This document shows positions 1-9,560 of a stretch of 36,537 nucleotides of DNA, piece by piece. Origin of the DNA: Anaerolineales bacterium (GTDB lineage: Bacteria > Chloroflexota > Anaerolineae > Anaerolineales > Villigracilaceae); the NCBI GenBank assembly GCA_022865905.1, contig JALHUM010000123.1, positions 1 through 36,537 on the forward strand, written 5' to 3'. The position numbers and the translations under genes are program-made. Position 1 is the first letter of the stretch, and the number at the start of each line of letters is the position of its first letter. The notes beneath the pieces are model-generated. The model saw only the letters and a list, made by a program, of their open reading frames with translations. It made no database searches and had not been told where the DNA came from.

Positions 1-150
1 GACCAGCGCCGCGCCGTTGAAGGTGCGCAGGCGGGTGAGGACGGTATAGCCGAGGTGCGGACCTTCGCCCAGGCCTAACGCCCAGCCGTCGCGCGCCGGT
101 TCGAAAACGGGCGGGGGACCTTCGATGATGGTGATTTTGTTTTCATCCAT
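1..150 (-). CDS. Conserved hypothetical protein, N-terminal part only (runs off window start)
   Basis: Reverse strand reads MDENKITIIEGPPPVFEPARDGWALGLGEGPHLGYTVLTRLRTFNGAALV with no stop to the window edge; ATG at 150..148. Not in the ORF track because it is edge-truncated. Confidence 0.7.
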   Translation of the reverse strand, partial: MDENKITIIEGPPPVFEPARDGWALGLGEGPHLGYTVLTRLRTFNGAALV

Positions 151-201
151 GAAAGAACCCTGTGTCTGGGAATGGGAAAATCATACCACAAAACCTGAAG
201 T

Positions 202-258
202 AACGAACCCGTTTCCTTCGCGAAGCACCCCCGAAGGGGGCAAGGAAACGGGTTCGTT
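202..258. repeat. Large inverted repeat (17-bp perfect arms plus inner CCCCC/GGGGG stem)
   Basis: AACGAACCCGTTTCCTT (202-218) ... AAGGAAACGGGTTCGTT (242-258); the loop contains CACCCCCGAAGGGGG. Confidence 0.9.
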
Positions 259-509
259 GTTACCGCAACGGCTATTGCCTGAGTTTCAGCAATGCGGATG
301 TGGAAAAGTTCACGTTTCGAGTGGCGCGCACCCAACTCGACCTGCCAAGATGGCAGAGTGGTTTCAGGCTCACAGTGCGCTGATGACTAGCAAGGAATGA
401 TTCCTGCTTCATTATCAGACGGATTCTTTACAGGCGAGATCACGATTAGTAAGGAAGGGACAACCACATAGGAGGAGGGCGAGAATTTCCTGCTCGGGGA
501 AAAATGGTC

Positions 510-515
510 TATAAT
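510..515 (+). promoter_or_regulatory. Candidate -10 box (TATAAT) for the cassette starting at 567
   Basis: TATAAT at 510-515 upstream of ATG 567; no clear -35 recognised. Confidence 0.4.
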
Positions 516-566
516 AGTGTTAATCTATTTTCGTAAGCGTAGACTGAGCAGTGGGATAAGGCGAAA

Positions 567-2672
567 ATGAGCGCCTCTGGTTACATAATTGTCGTTCTCG
601 TTCTTGCAGTCGCAATTGCCGGTGCGATTGGTTACTTGTTGCTTGCTAACAAAAAAAGAGGGCGCAGTTTAATGGGTGAAAAGCCGGAGATACAGAAGGG
701 TGAATCTACAAAACCATTGGCAGAAACTGAGAGACAATCAATTGAGGAAGCACACACGCACTAAGCGGTTGGGGAAATAACACAAGAGGCCAAAGAAGCG
801 CCCTCGGTTAGCGAGGTCGAAGGGTTACCGGATACTCCAGAAGAAATTCAGAGGGTAACACCACCCAAGAGAGGAGGAAGAACTCATCGAAACGAAGGGG
901 AAAAATCGCAAACGCGCGAAGGAAGTCCTCACCATCCGAAACCCGAGATTGTTTGTTGGGAAAAGGGGCGAGAATGGTTTTTAGGTATAGAAGTTCCTGA
1001 AGAACTTTGTAAGAGCGGTGAGGTGGGGATAATGCAAGACTCTTTACGATTGGAGCGGGATACATCGCGAACAAATTGCTGGTGCCTCACCCATGCTTTT
1101 GGTAAGTTAACCGTAAGTACGGTAGAAGACCCTATCGTTTTGGGCAAAGAGGGTGAAAGCTATCTCTTGTTCAAACTTAGTGGGGAAAATCGAAGAGAGG
1201 GCCGTCTTGTGACATCACCATCTTCCGGGGAATATCTCGTGGTCGTCCCTGCTAATTGGAAAATTTCACACCAAATCTCTGTTTCCTCTGAACAAATCGA
1301 CATGGAATCGTACCAGGCTTGCTGGCATGTTTTTGACACAACAGATAACAAAAAAATGGTTTTCTCCACTCCCAAAGGTGAGAAGAATATCCATTCCAAA
1401 TCCCCCCGATTTCGGATGATTGGTCCAAGTCTGAATGACGCAAGTTATATAGGGCCTCTCTTCGTCGAGAATCCTCCCCAAATCGGCACCCACGACATTA
1501 CAGATTGGAATGAGGTCGGAACGATCATCATCGGCGAAATTGGAGAAAGCCGATGGAGATCAGAAGTTCCTCTGACATTGGAAATTGCCATCCAAACTTT
1601 ACCTCCAGAAGCATTGGAGAGAGGAAGCGGATGGTATTTTCTAAGGTTCTATGACCAACATGACGATTTGATGGAAAGCCTCGATTTCAGATATGTCCGC
1701 GGCTTGAAAAAGATCAAAATGCCTCGTCCTCAGCCGTTTCCTCTTGAAGCGGGGCATGAGCTGACGTGTGTAGAAATTTTTCACGACCCCGAATGTACTT
1801 TCGAATCCGCTGATACGCTTTCAACTGATATTCGCATTGAACGTACAAACACTGGAACGGCATTATCTATCCCCCCGAATCCTGCATGCGACAAAACACG
1901 CTGGCGAATCAGTTGTGGTTCTGGCGCTAAAGTTAATATAACCATCTTGGTTGAAAGAATCTGGTGGAACATCGGAACCAAAATTGAAATACCATCTGCT
2001 TGGAAAGATCGGTTTGAGCCATTACCGAAAGATAGTTTTTCGGCCACATCCTATATTACATTATGGCTACGATTTCCTGCTCAACGCTGGGTCAAGAAAG
2101 TCGCAGTTGGTTTCCTGAGAGACCAAGCAAGAGAGTATCAAGTGGCCGTTATGGAGCAAACAGTCTGCATTCCCTTGCGCGAATTCGAGGTAAGGGACTT
2201 GCATCGCGACCATTTTCTACGGGTATGGCTTGAGCGTGGCGGAAAACAACATGAAGGTATAGTTGCGGTTGTTGCAGGTTTGCGCCCAGACTGGATAGGA
2301 TATGGGAGAAAGAAATCCGCTATAGCCGTAGCAATGATGCGTAAAGGCACTGGTGCGATGGAGATTAATGGATTCCCACTGACGGAATATTTCCAAAGAG
2401 CTCCATCTGAGGCACAACTCTTTTGGCGGCGTTTGCACGAACTCGAGCCAATACCTGCCATACTTTCGCAATTAGATGTTTCTCTTCGAGTAAGGGGAAG
2501 TAGTCCAAAAACAAAACGCCAATTGATGGCTGTTGCACATGCACTGGCTCATGCGCTCACGAACTACAAACCCGAACTGACTTCAATGCTGAAACGGGAA
2601 GGATTTGGAGGTGCGAGAGTCTCAAAATCAGCCTGTTTAGGCAAGGAGGGGTTGCTGAATGAATCCGATTGA
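567..2672 (+). pseudogene. N-terminally membrane-anchored protein with C-terminal ribosomal protein uS9-like domain; interrupted by one in-frame TAA (762-764)
   Basis: ORFs 567..764 and 1023..2672 are in the same frame. The gap 765-1022 is stop-free and reads AVGEITQEAKEAPSVSEVEGLPDTPEEIQRVTPPKRGGRTHRNEGEKSQTREGSPHHPKPEIVCWEKGREWFLGIEVPEELCKSGE. N-terminal TM segment GYIIVVLVLAVAIAGAIGYLLL. May be a pseudogene, a readthrough gene, or a shorter gene starting at GTG 1023. Confidence 0.65.
2289..2669 (+). other. uS9-like domain (Ribosomal_S9 type) within the preceding CDS
   Basis: DWIGYGRKKSAIAVAMMRKGTGAMEINGFPLTEYFQR...LDVSLRVRGSSPKTKRQLMAVAHALAHALTNYKPELTSMLKREGF follows the uS9 pattern GRRKs.ARV..GxGxxxINxxxLxxYFxR...LDxxxxVxGG...A.xHGIxRAL....LR..LKxxGF; the SKR tail is absent. 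Confidence 0.7.
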
Positions 2673-5600
2673 ACTGGCGCAGAACATTGAAAAAAACTAT
2701 CGCCAATACTTGCAGACCACTTTCTATTTCAAAGATAAAGAACTCCGCGAGTCTTTCGAGAGCGCGTTGATCTCTGGACGCCTAAGCAAAGGCCCGTATC
2801 TCGAAGCAACTCCAATCTTCAAGCGGACGCAAATGACTCGCGAGTTGTTTCCAGAATTGTTGGGGTTTCAACCAGATGAAGGATTCTTGAAAGCGACAGA
2901 CAAGCATCTTTATAAACATCAAGAAGAAGCAATTCGACGCGTAGACCAGGGGCGCAATGTTGTTGTTTCAACTGGAACAGGGAGTGGAAAGACCGAGGCC
3001 TTTCTTTATCCCATCCTTCTGCACCTGTATCGAGAATTTCATGCGAACCAATTATGCCCAGGCGTGAGAGCATTGATCCTTTACCCTATGAACGCGCTGG
3101 CAAACGATCAGCGGGAGAGGCTTGCGGGACAACCCGATAAATACACACAACCAGGAATCTTGTGGACACTTCAACAAGAGCAATCCCTATTCAATTTCAA
3201 GTTTGGACAATACATCGGCGAAACACCAAACGACGAGGGAGATCGAAGACGGCATGGTAATGCTCATGAAGAGCGTCGCTTGCCAGGGGAGTATATTTTC
3301 CGAGAGGAAATGCGAGCAACGCCACCACATGTCCTTCTCACCAATTACTCTATGCTTGAATATCTATTATTGCGACCTGACGATAGTCCCTTGTTTGATA
3401 ATGCGCGTTGGTGGACGTATTTAGTTTTGGATGAGGCACATCAGTATCGCGGCTCACGCGGTATCGAAATGGCAATGCTAATCAGACGCTTAAAACAAAG
3501 ACTTAGAGAAGGTGGTAGAACTGCTCCCTTTCGTTGTATCGCCACGAGCGCAACACTTGGAAACGAGGAAGATAAGAAAACTGTCGCGGAATTTGCGTCA
3601 GACTTGTTTGGTGAGGAATTCCAGGAAGACGATGTGATTCTCGGTGATGTTGAACCAATCCCCCAAACAGGCCCCAACAGTCTTGATATTGCTGACTACA
3701 CTATACTCCAAGGCGCACTTCAGGGAAACGGCGAGTCAAAGGCTCACTTGATCGAGGTGGCAATAAAACTTGGAGCATCTCTCGAAAACGATGTGGATTT
3801 ACCCAAACTCACTGGAGGGCTTCTGAAAAAGGATTATCGGACTTGGTTATTACGAAACAAAGTCGCTGGTAATCCCTGCGCTGTACAGGAAGTTGCCGAC
3901 TACGTTTTTAATAACATTCCAACCGAAGAACGTGTAGGCGCATTGTCGAAACTTGTCGAACTCTTGATGAAAGCAAGAGATCCAGACTCAAGTGCCCCTC
4001 TCTTATCATCACGTTACCACGTTTTCCTCAGGTCACTGGAGGGCGCTTTTGTCTCCTATGATTGGCCTAATAAAAGGGTCGTTCTTGAGCGAAAAAATGA
4101 AGAGGGCAAAGGTATGGCTTTTGAGATTGCCCTGTGCCGCGAGTGTGGACAGCATTATTTTGTGGGAACGAAAAACTTCAAAGGAGGGAAACTATTGGAG
4201 GCAAATCGCGACCCCGGTCATGACAATTTTGGGGTCAGCTTCCTGCGCACTTTGAATGATGATGAAGATATCATTAATGATGAAGATGAAACAGAAGATA
4301 ACCGCGTAATTTTTCAACTGTGCGTGCAATGTGGCGAAGCGAGCACCGATAAGCCAACTTGTGGGCATGAAAACCACATACGCGTAGTGAGGGAATCTTC
4401 GCACGAGGATGATAGGGCAGATCAATTGAAGAGATGTGGGGCTTGTGGATACAACGCGTCAGGTCATGATCCCGTTCGTGAAATAATCTATGGCGCAGAT
4501 GGTCCCCATGCTGTGATCGCAACCACTTTATATCAAAACCTACCCGAAGGCAGAAAGAAAATATTGGCTTTTGCAGACGGACGACAGCAAGCCGCTTTCT
4601 TTGCTTGGTATTTGGGCAACACTTATGCAGACATTCTCAGTCGCAATCGAATTCATAAAATCTTGCACAGTTACGAAAGTTTTCCGGCGGTCGGCATCAA
4701 GCTAACGAGTTTGGCTCGTAAAGCATTTGCTGATTATAGTGATTCTTTCAGACAAAAAGCGTACGATGATCCTGATGAAATCCGAATCAATATCTGGCGT
4801 TCTCTCTATCGAGAATTGCTGACAGAGGAGCAACGTATATCTCTTGAGGGTGTTGGCTTGCTCCGCTGGTCAGTTGAATGGCCTGAATGGATTAAAGCCC
4901 CCGCAGTTTTTCTCGACCATCCTTGGTTCCTTAGTGAGTCAGAAGCATTCGATTTATTGTTTCTTCTCATAGATACCATGAGAGCTGATCGTGCCGTAGA
5001 ACTTCGTACCGAATCGGATGTTTCTCTACGTTGGAATGACCTCGGCGGGCAGTCAGCGCAGAGGCGTGTTACAAAAAGTGAAGAGGGAAGACTCAAGAGT
5101 TGGGAACGAAAATGGTGCGGGAAAACAGGAAGGCGAGCCCGTTTGCTTGCCAAGATACTTGAAAGAAATGGAACTCCAGAGACTGAAGCCGTGGAAAAAG
5201 CAATAAGTGCTTTGAGAAAGGTTTGGGATAGTTTAACGAAATGTGATGAAAACGCTCCATCATCCCAATAGCGTTTGTTAGCGATAATAGAGGGAGACAC
5301 TCGAAGGCTTAACCCTGAATGGCTACGAGTTTTCCCAATTACTGAGGACGATGTGCTATTCCAATGCAATACTTGTCGTCGTTTGCAAACCGTCTCAGTG
5401 AGAGGAATTTGTTCAAGGCATGGCTGTTCTGGCAAGCTTGAAGAAAAGCGATTGAGAGAAATTGAGCCTAACCACTATCGTCGTCTATATCAAGAAGATA
5501 TGCCAGCGTCCCTTATCGTTGAAGAACACACTGCTCAACTTGATCACGAAAAGGCGCGTGAATTTCAGCGGGACTTTCGAGAAGGTAAAATTCATGTTTT

Positions 5601-7350
5601 AAGTTGTTCAACCACTTTCGAATTGGGCGTTGATCTCGGAAATCTTGATACCGCTTTCTTGCGCAATGTACCACCTGAAATCTTTAACTACGCACAACGA
5701 GTAGGACGGGTAGGACGCCGCAGCGGGATTCCTGGGTTCGCCATTACTTATTGCGGACGCAATCCTCATGATCTCTATCATTTTATCGAACCTTTACAGA
5801 TGATCAAAGGAAAAATACAGCCTCCTGTGTTGAGTCTCAAGAATTACAAGATCATTTCCCGTCATGTGACTGCAACCGCTTTGTCAGCCTTTTTTCAAAA
5901 TCACAAAGAAAGATTCAAGACCGTTGAAAACCTTTGCGAAGACCTATCCAATCCAAAGTTTGTTTCCGATTTCGAGATTTTCCTTAATGCGCATCGAACT
6001 GAGTTGGAAAATTCATTGCGAACAATAATTCCGCAGGATATGTTTACCTCTCTAGGTTTGCATGACGGTACATGGATTCAAGCAATCGCGGGTGAAAACA
6101 GCAGAATATCTTATTCCGTAGACGAAGTCTCAAGTGATTATAAGAAAACAATAGCTCTTAAGGAAATGCTTTCAAAGGAAGAGAAATATGATTTAGCCAA
6201 TTGGGCAAAGAAACGCGCTGAAACTATCGCTGGAGATGATGTTCTCTCTTTTTTGTCGCGTAAGGCTGTAATCCCCAAATATGGTTTCCCAGTAGATGTT
6301 GTTGAACTGGACACTCAGAGGGTAAAAAGTAGCCAAGATGCATCCGAAGTTCTCCTCCAAAGAGATCTTACAATAGCGATTTCTGAATTTGCCCCCACGA
6401 GTTCCCTGATTGCCAACAAAAAGGTTTGGACCTCCTATGGCTTGAAAAAAGTCGCCGAACGGGAGTGGGATCGCTGGTGGTATGCAAGATGCCCCACACA
6501 CGCTCGCTTTGAACGGAAACGGTATGAGGGCGAAGAACGTCCGCCTTCTTTTGAGGGGTGCTGCCCCAAAATGAAAATCTACCAATATATTGAACCGAAG
6601 TTTGGCTTTGTAACAAGCCTAGAAAAACCAAAGGAACCAACAGGTCGCCCCATAAAGGTCTTCACGACGCGGCCTTATTTTGCAGGCTTCAAAGACAAAA
6701 AGGGCGAGGAAAAAGATTTCAACGCTGTCATTCTGACCACCGTCTCGCCTGGCTATATGGTTGTAGTTTGCGAGGGCCGCAGAGGTGAAGGCTTTTTCAT
6801 TTGTAAAGATTGTGGGGCAGGATTCCGAAATATTAAGGATTTTCGAAAAGAGCATGACACCCCTCAAGGCTATAAGTGTCCAGCTAGGCCCGAAACACTC
6901 CGACCGAGCGTATCACTCGGCCACGAGTTGGTAACTGATGTATTAAAAATCCAGTTCAGCCATCCCCCTTCAGTACTCATAGAAGAACCAGGGTTTGCCT
7001 TTTCGCTTGCCTATGCAATGGTGGAAGGTGCAGCATACATTTTAGGAGTGCGACCGAATGATCTGAGTGCGACTGTCGCCTATGGCAGCGATGATTATCC
7101 TATACCACCGATAATTCTCTATGATAACGTGCCTGGTGGGGCAGGGCTTGTCGCACGGCTTGAGGATAAAAACACATTTCGAGATTGCCTAGAATCTGCG
7201 AAGAGAAGGTTGGGCGGTGCGTGCGGTTGTGGCGAAACTGATAGTTGTTACGGTTGTTTGAGAAGTTACAGAAACCAGTTCGCGCATCAGTACCTGCAAA
7301 GAGGACCAGTATTGCGCTACCTTGATGATATTCTGGCGAAATGGCTTTGA
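2659..7350 (+). pseudogene. DEAD/DEAH-box helicase with Zn-finger and C-terminal DUF1998-like region, interrupted by one in-frame TAG (5269-5271)
   Basis: ORFs 2659..5271 and 5275..7350 share a frame and are separated only by TAG. Motifs: Walker A STGTGSGKTEAFL, LVLDEAHQYRG, CIATSATL, ILAFADGRQQAAFF, then after the stop STTFELGVDLGNLDTAFLRNVPPEIFNYAQRVGRVGRRSG. CxxC pairs (CREC, CVQC, CGAC). C-terminal GGACGCGETDSCYGCLRSYRNQFAHQYLQRG is DUF1998-like. Start overlaps the upstream gene by 14 bp. Confidence 0.8.
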
Positions 7351-7441
7351 TATGTGTCCTCTCAGAAAGTGCATGCCGCCGCAGTTCCTTAACCAGCACA
7401 TGGTGGTATTTGGGGAGGAGGGGCGAATAAGGAAAAATAAA

Positions 7442-7495
7442 CTTTGTGGCGACAGTTGCCTCTCCTGGCCGGGCCAGGGAACTATCGCCACAAAG
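7442..7495. terminator. Strong inverted repeat between convergent genes, probable bidirectional terminator or palindromic element
   Basis: CTTTGTGGCGA (7442-7452) pairs with TCGCCACAAAG (7485-7495), with inner AGTTGCC..CTGGCC / GGCCAGGGAACT; T-rich flanks. Confidence 0.7.
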
Positions 7496-7502
7496 CTTTT
7501 CT

Positions 7503-8876
7503 TTATGACTTCGCCACAACTTGCGGCAGTTCTTTCATGGCTTCCTTCACTGCTTCGGCAGGATAGGCGTAATCTTCCAACTGCCCGCGCAGGAAGGCCT
7601 GATACGCCCCCATGTCAAAGTGCCCATGACCCGACAGGTTGAACAGGATAACGCGCTTCTCGCCCTTGGCTTTGGCATCCAGAGCCTCGTCAATGGCGGC
7701 GCGAATGGCATGCGCTGATTCCGGTGCGGGAAGGATGCCCTCCGCCCGCGCAAAGGCTACCGCTGCCTCAAAGGTCGCCACCTGCGGCACGGCGATAGCA
7801 TCAATGTATCCGGCGTCGCAAAAGGCACTCAGGCTGGGAGCCATCCCATGGTAACGCAGACCGCCGGCATGGATGGACGGCGGCACGAAGGAGTGTCCAA
7901 GCGTATACATCTTGACGATAGGGGCCATCTTAGCCGTATCGCCAAAATCGAAGGCGTACACGCCTTTCGTCAGAGAGGGCGTGGCGGTCGGCTCGACGGC
8001 CACAAAACGTGTGTGCTTGCCCCCTTTCAGATTCTGACGCAGGAAGGGGTAGGCAAGCCCGGCATAATTCGATCCGCCGCCCACGCAGCCGATGACCACA
8101 TCCGGGTATTCCCCTGCCAGGTCCATCTGCTTGAGGGCTTCCTCGCCGATGACTGTCTGGTGCATCAGCACATGGTTCAGCACCGAGCCGAGGCTGTACT
8201 TCTTGGCTCCGCCGGAAGTCGCGGCGACTTCCACTGCCTCTGAGATGGCAATGCCCAGTGAACCGGGGCTTTCCGGATCTTTAGCTCGCAACGAGCGCCC
8301 GAACTGCGTCCGCTCCGTTGGGCTGGCGTAGACCTGCGCACCGTAGGTTTCCATCATGATGCGGCGGTAGGGTTTTTGGTCGTACGAGACACGCACCATG
8401 TACACTTCCAGGTCAAGGCCAAAGAAATTGCAGGCCAGCGCCAACGCTGAGCCCCATTGCCCCGCGCCGGTTTCGGTGGTCAGGGACTTGGTGCCGGCGG
8501 CTTTGTTGTAGAATGCCTGGGCGATGGCTGTATTCGGTTTGTGACTACCTGCCGGGGAGACGCTCTCGTTCTTGTAGTAAATATGAGCAGGCGTGCCCAG
8601 CGCCTGTTCCAGGCGGCGGGCGCGGTGTAACGGTGTGGGACGGTACAGCTTGTAGATTTCGCGCACCGGCTCAGGGATCTCGATGTAGCGCTCGGCGCTG
8701 ATTTCCTGCAGGATCAGTTCCATGGGGAAAAGCACCGAGAGGAAATCCGGTGTGACCGGCTCGAGGGTGGCCGGATGCAGCACTGGCGTGGGCGGAAGAG
8801 GACTGTCAGCCATCACGTTGTACCAGTATTTCGGCAGGTCGGTTTCGTTCAACAGAAAACGGGTTTGGTCAGACAT
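7503..8876 (-). CDS. trpB: TrpB-like pyridoxal-phosphate enzyme (tryptophan synthase beta, TrpB2 type)
   Basis: MSDQTRFLLNETDLPKYWYNVMADSP...YRPTPLHRARRLEQ...HIYYKNESVSPAGSHKPNTA...TETGAGQWGSALA...GCVGGGSNYAG. ATG at 8876 is preceded by an AAGGAG-type RBS and a Trp T-box. The upstream extension of the ORF track is repeat-derived. Confidence 0.9.
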   Translation of the reverse strand: MSDQTRFLLNETDLPKYWYNVMADSPLPPTPVLHPATLEPVTPDFLSVLFPMELILQEISAERYIEIPEPVREIYKLYRPTPLHRARRLEQALGTPAHIYYKNESVSPAGSHKPNTAIAQAFYNKAAGTKSLTTETGAGQWGSALALACNFFGLDLEVYMVRVSYDQKPYRRIMMETYGAQVYASPTERTQFGRSLRAKDPESPGSLGIAISEAVEVAATSGGAKKYSLGSVLNHVLMHQTVIGEEALKQMDLAGEYPDVVIGCVGGGSNYAGLAYPFLRQNLKGGKHTRFVAVEPTATPSLTKGVYAFDFGDTAKMAPIVKMYTLGHSFVPPSIHAGGLRYHGMAPSLSAFCDAGYIDAIAVPQVATFEAAVAFARAEGILPAPESAHAIRAAIDEALDAKAKGEKRVILFNLSGHGHFDMGAYQAFLRGQLEDYAYPAEAVKEAMKELPQVVAKS

Positions 8877-8893
8877 GGGAGACTCCTTGGGGT

Positions 8894-8930
8894 GGTAGAT
8901 TGGTAGATTAGTAGTTTGGTAAATTGGTAA
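8894..8930. repeat. 8-bp periodic degenerate tandem repeat in the trpB leader
   Basis: GGTAGATT GGTAGATT AGTAGTTT GGTAAATT GGTAA on the + strand. Confidence 0.8.
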
Positions 8931-9030
8931 CGCGCGAACGTATAAACGTTCAAATGCACAAACGCCACTACACCCTTCAAGGCGGATGCAAGGAAATAGC
9001 AAATTCGATTTGCAGATTCATTTAGACCTC

Positions 9031-9472
9031 CTCAAAAAATATAAAGCGTTCATCCCAAAAGGGACGAACGCTTTCGCATCCGTGGTGCCACCCAACTTAG
9101 GCTGCTTCCTTAAAAAAAGGATCCCCGTGTGATGCAACGGGGATAGAAGCCAGCCTCACTCTTCCTTAGTCGGTTGGTCACCTGGCCTTGTGGTCAAATA
9201 ATCCTTAATGGACTATCCGACAACGTGACCAATTGACCAAGTAACTAATAAGCCCAGATAACGGTGGCAACTTCCGGCACAGGCTACTTGATTAGTCAAG
9301 CAATTGTGTGGTCGTGTCGTCTTGACTATCAGACTTAGAGACCATTAGACTAAATCGTTCGCCCTGCAACTCCGAGGTCCATTCAGCGCCATCGTGCGGA
9401 CAGGATCTCACCTTTTCCTGCTCTCTGGGCCGCCGTAACAGGGCTTACTCGTCCTCATCAACGTTTTTCTAT
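9031..9472 (-). promoter_or_regulatory. T-box riboswitch (tRNA-Trp type) upstream of trpB
   Basis: Minus strand: conserved T-box GGGTGGCACCACGG (rc of 9080-9094); terminator hairpin GGGACGAACGCTTT/AAAGCGTTCATCCC (9043-9074) followed by TATTTTTT; specifier candidate GAATGGACC (TGG = rc of 9379-9381); -10 TATAAT = rc of 9479-9484. Confidence 0.88.
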
Positions 9473-9560
9473 ATATCTATTATATGCAAGAAGGCACGCT
9501 TGTCAATAGCAGCTTTCCGGGATTTCATTTTCTCCCCTCCCCTGTTGTATAATAGGCCTG

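Noticed and set aside
75-335. Minus-strand ORF 75..335 and plus-strand ORF 125..400
   Set aside because: Both run through the large palindrome at 202-258 and overlap the better-supported 1..150 minus-strand gene; no recognisable domain.
262-385. Coding-like stretch RNGYCLSFSNADVEKFTFRVARTQLDLPRWQSGFRLTVR on the + strand
   Set aside because: Looks like a possible gene remnant, but it is short, has no clear start and matches no family I can name.
4806-5435. 209-aa minus-strand ORF antisense to the helicase
   Set aside because: Ser/Arg-rich antisense translation of a well-supported helicase; spans the TAG site by chance.
567-7350. Stop-codon reassignment as explanation for the in-frame stops
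   Set aside because: TAA, TAG and TGA are each seen once as interruptions and are also used as normal terminators in this window, so a changed code is unlikely.
202-7495. Insertion sequence/transposon carrying the helicase cassette
   Set aside because: The flanking palindromes differ in sequence, and no transposase or target-site duplication was recognised.
8877-9002. N-terminal extension of the trpB ORF (MLFPCIRLEGCSGVCAFERLYVRALPIYQTTNLPIYHPKESP)
   Set aside because: It is translated octamer-repeat and leader DNA; a good RBS and ATG exist at 8876.
8894-9353. CRISPR array
   Set aside because: Period is 8 bp with drift, no 25-35-bp direct repeats or unique spacers, and no cas genes.
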